64,000 bases of DNA, taken from positions 1 through 64,000 of the forward strand of contig NZ_JAAQRO010000030.1 in the NCBI RefSeq assembly GCF_012070565.1, written 5' to 3'. The notes below the pieces were generated by a model. That model searched no databases. It had not been told where the DNA came from and worked only from the letters and a program-made list of their open reading frames with translations. Within the stretch, counting starts at the first letter, position 1, and the number at the start of each line of letters is the position of its first letter. The DNA is from Anaerosporobacter faecicola (GTDB lineage Bacteria; Bacillota; Clostridia; Lachnospirales; Lachnospiraceae). Positions 63,001 to 64,000 of the stretch are shown here, in pieces. The translations under genes were made by a program, and so were the position numbers.

Positions 63001-63951
63001 ATGGCTAATACAAGTTTACATGCGGCCAAGGATGCTAAAAACGATGAGTTTTATACTCGCCTGGAAGACATCAATGAAGAAATGAATCATTATGAAGATA
63101 AGTTTCGTAATAAAGTGGTTTTCTGTAACTGTGATGATCCTACTTGGTCAAATTTTTGGAAATATTTTCATATGAACTTTGAATATCTTGGTCTGAAGAA
63201 GCTAATTACTACTCACTATGAGCCAGGAGAAGTTCAGACATATAAAATTGAGTACACAGGTGGAAATGACCTCGATTTTGAAGATGGTGTTGTAACACCA
63301 CTAGAACAGAATGGAGATTTTCGTTCTGATGAGTGCGTTACACTTCTCGACGAAGCAGATATTGTTATAACTAATCCACCATTTTCTTTGTTTAGAGAAT
63401 ATATAGCACTTCTGATGGAACATAATAAGAATTTTCTAATTATCGGAAATCAAAATGCTACGCACTATAAGGAAGTATTTCCCTTATTGAGAGACAATAA
63501 AATTTGGCTTGGCTATAATCATGTAAAGGAATTTTTACAACCTGATGGTAACATAAAAAAATTTGGCAATGTTATTTGGTTTACTAATCTTGACCATAAT
63601 AAGCGTCATGAAGTTTTAGAAACAGTTTATATTTATTCTAAAAAAGATACTCTTTATCCAGACTTATATCCCAAATATGAAAATTTTGATGCAATTGATG
63701 TTAGTAAAATTGTGGAAATACCTATGGATTATAATGGAATGATGGGGGTTCCCGATTCATTTCTTGAGCTGTATAATCCTGACCAATTTGAGATTATCGG
63801 TATAAGTGCAGGAACTATGGCAAAAGAAATCGGTGTCAGAAAAAATTATAGAGGAAGAACTGATGTGGCGTATAAGGATAAAAACGGAGTAGACAAATGT
63901 CCTTATAGTAGAATTATTATTCGCAAAAAGGCGGGTGATAATAATGGCTAA
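63001..63951 (+). CDS. EcoRI-type adenine-specific DNA methyltransferase
   Basis: About 316 residues of the EcoRI methylase family. It begins MANTSLHAAKDAKNDEFYTR, like M.EcoRI relatives, and carries the catalytic motif TNPPFSLFREYI (NPPF), with DDPTWSNFWKYF and a later NVIWFTNLDHNKR. ATG 63001 fits the AGAAAGGA site better than ATG 62989. The gene ends in an eight-base overlap with the next one. No endonuclease gene lies upstream in the window; the partner, if any, would be to the right. It could belong to an RM or BREX-like system, or be an orphan modifier. Confidence 0.85.
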   Translation: MANTSLHAAKDAKNDEFYTRLEDINEEMNHYEDKFRNKVVFCNCDDPTWSNFWKYFHMNFEYLGLKKLITTHYEPGEVQTYKIEYTGGNDLDFEDGVVTPLEQNGDFRSDECVTLLDEADIVITNPPFSLFREYIALLMEHNKNFLIIGNQNATHYKEVFPLLRDNKIWLGYNHVKEFLQPDGNIKKFGNVIWFTNLDHNKRHEVLETVYIYSKKDTLYPDLYPKYENFDAIDVSKIVEIPMDYNGMMGVPDSFLELYNPDQFEIIGISAGTMAKEIGVRKNYRGRTDVAYKDKNGVDKCPYSRIIIRKKAGDNNG

Positions 63952-64000
63952 AAACTCAGATTTAGGTAATGCTAAGACTGCAAAAAAGGATGAGTTCTAT
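63944..64000 (+). CDS. start of a second EcoRI-type methylase-like gene (partial)
   Basis: ATG 63944 with GGCGGGTG upstream opens a frame MAKNSDLGNAKTAKKDEFY that runs to the window edge. Its N-terminus repeats the AKxAKxDEFY pattern of the preceding methylase, so it is probably a paralogue or the matching partner in the same family. The genes overlap by eight bases and are translationally coupled. The 3' part is outside the window. Confidence 0.65.
   Translation, partial: MAKNSDLGNAKTAKKDEFY

Overview
The window is AT-rich DNA from a low-GC Gram-positive anaerobe, most likely a Lachnospiraceae (Clostridium cluster XIVa) relative. Support: strong AGGAGG-type ribosome binding sites, TTGACA/TATAAT promoters, a czcD-type NiCo riboswitch, LuxS, an anaerobic set of transporters (formate/nitrite channel, carbamate kinase), YdcZ pairs, a high-cysteine small protein, sortase D and clostridial signalling proteins. 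No species is claimed. All functional calls come from reading the protein sequences; no database search was run.

Layout. 1-240: 3' end of a 23S rRNA and its terminator, with no 5S gene behind it. 0.5-4.5 kb: siderophore/iron ABC operon behind a perfect palindrome. 4.7-7.2 kb: a pair of U32-type proteins. 7.2-9.6 kb (minus): a protein with FliM-N-like motifs, a LiaF-like membrane protein and two YdcZ-type DMT transporters, divergent from a YeiL-type Crp/Fnr regulator. 10.5-13.3 kb: NiCo riboswitch plus CDF metal exporter, tRNA-Trp, small proteins and an HPr-like protein without the active-site His. 13.3-21 kb: GGDEF-EAL protein, MATE exporter, an Asn/Met repeat protein with a small partner, luxS, VOC protein. 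21-26 kb (minus): polyamine uptake operon (XRE-cupin regulator, potA, potB, fused potC-potD). 26-28 kb: aroC and small proteins. 28.5-34.4 kb: a very large pilin/adhesin-type surface protein broken from its sorting signal by a one-base frameshift, followed by a class D sortase. 34.5-45.8 kb: aroK, subtilase, PfkB kinase, FNT channel, MarR-controlled heterodimeric ABC exporter, DUF1653 protein, arcC.

46-59.3 kb is one signalling block on the plus strand: histidine kinase, REC-HD-GYP, CheR, CheB, CheY-like, CheA, CheW, MCP, then Hpt protein and a 1241-residue hybrid kinase. It holds the whole methylation/phosphorelay core and an HD-GYP c-di-GMP phosphodiesterase, but no flagellar genes. Together with the GGDEF-EAL protein at 13-16 kb it points to c-di-GMP-linked behaviour.

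59.5-64 kb is an accessory region behind two strong hairpins: an endonuclease/exonuclease/phosphatase-like protein, gene debris, an unrecognised 270-residue protein, a broken type I methylase gene (hsdM) with two frame lesions and a lost 3' half, and an EcoRI-type adenine methylase followed immediately by the start of a second gene with the same N-terminus, cut by the window edge.

Most notable: the U32 pair, the frameshifted adhesin, the decayed hsdM next to tandem EcoRI-type methylases, the chemotaxis/HD-GYP block, and several near-perfect operator palindromes that pair with adjacent regulators.
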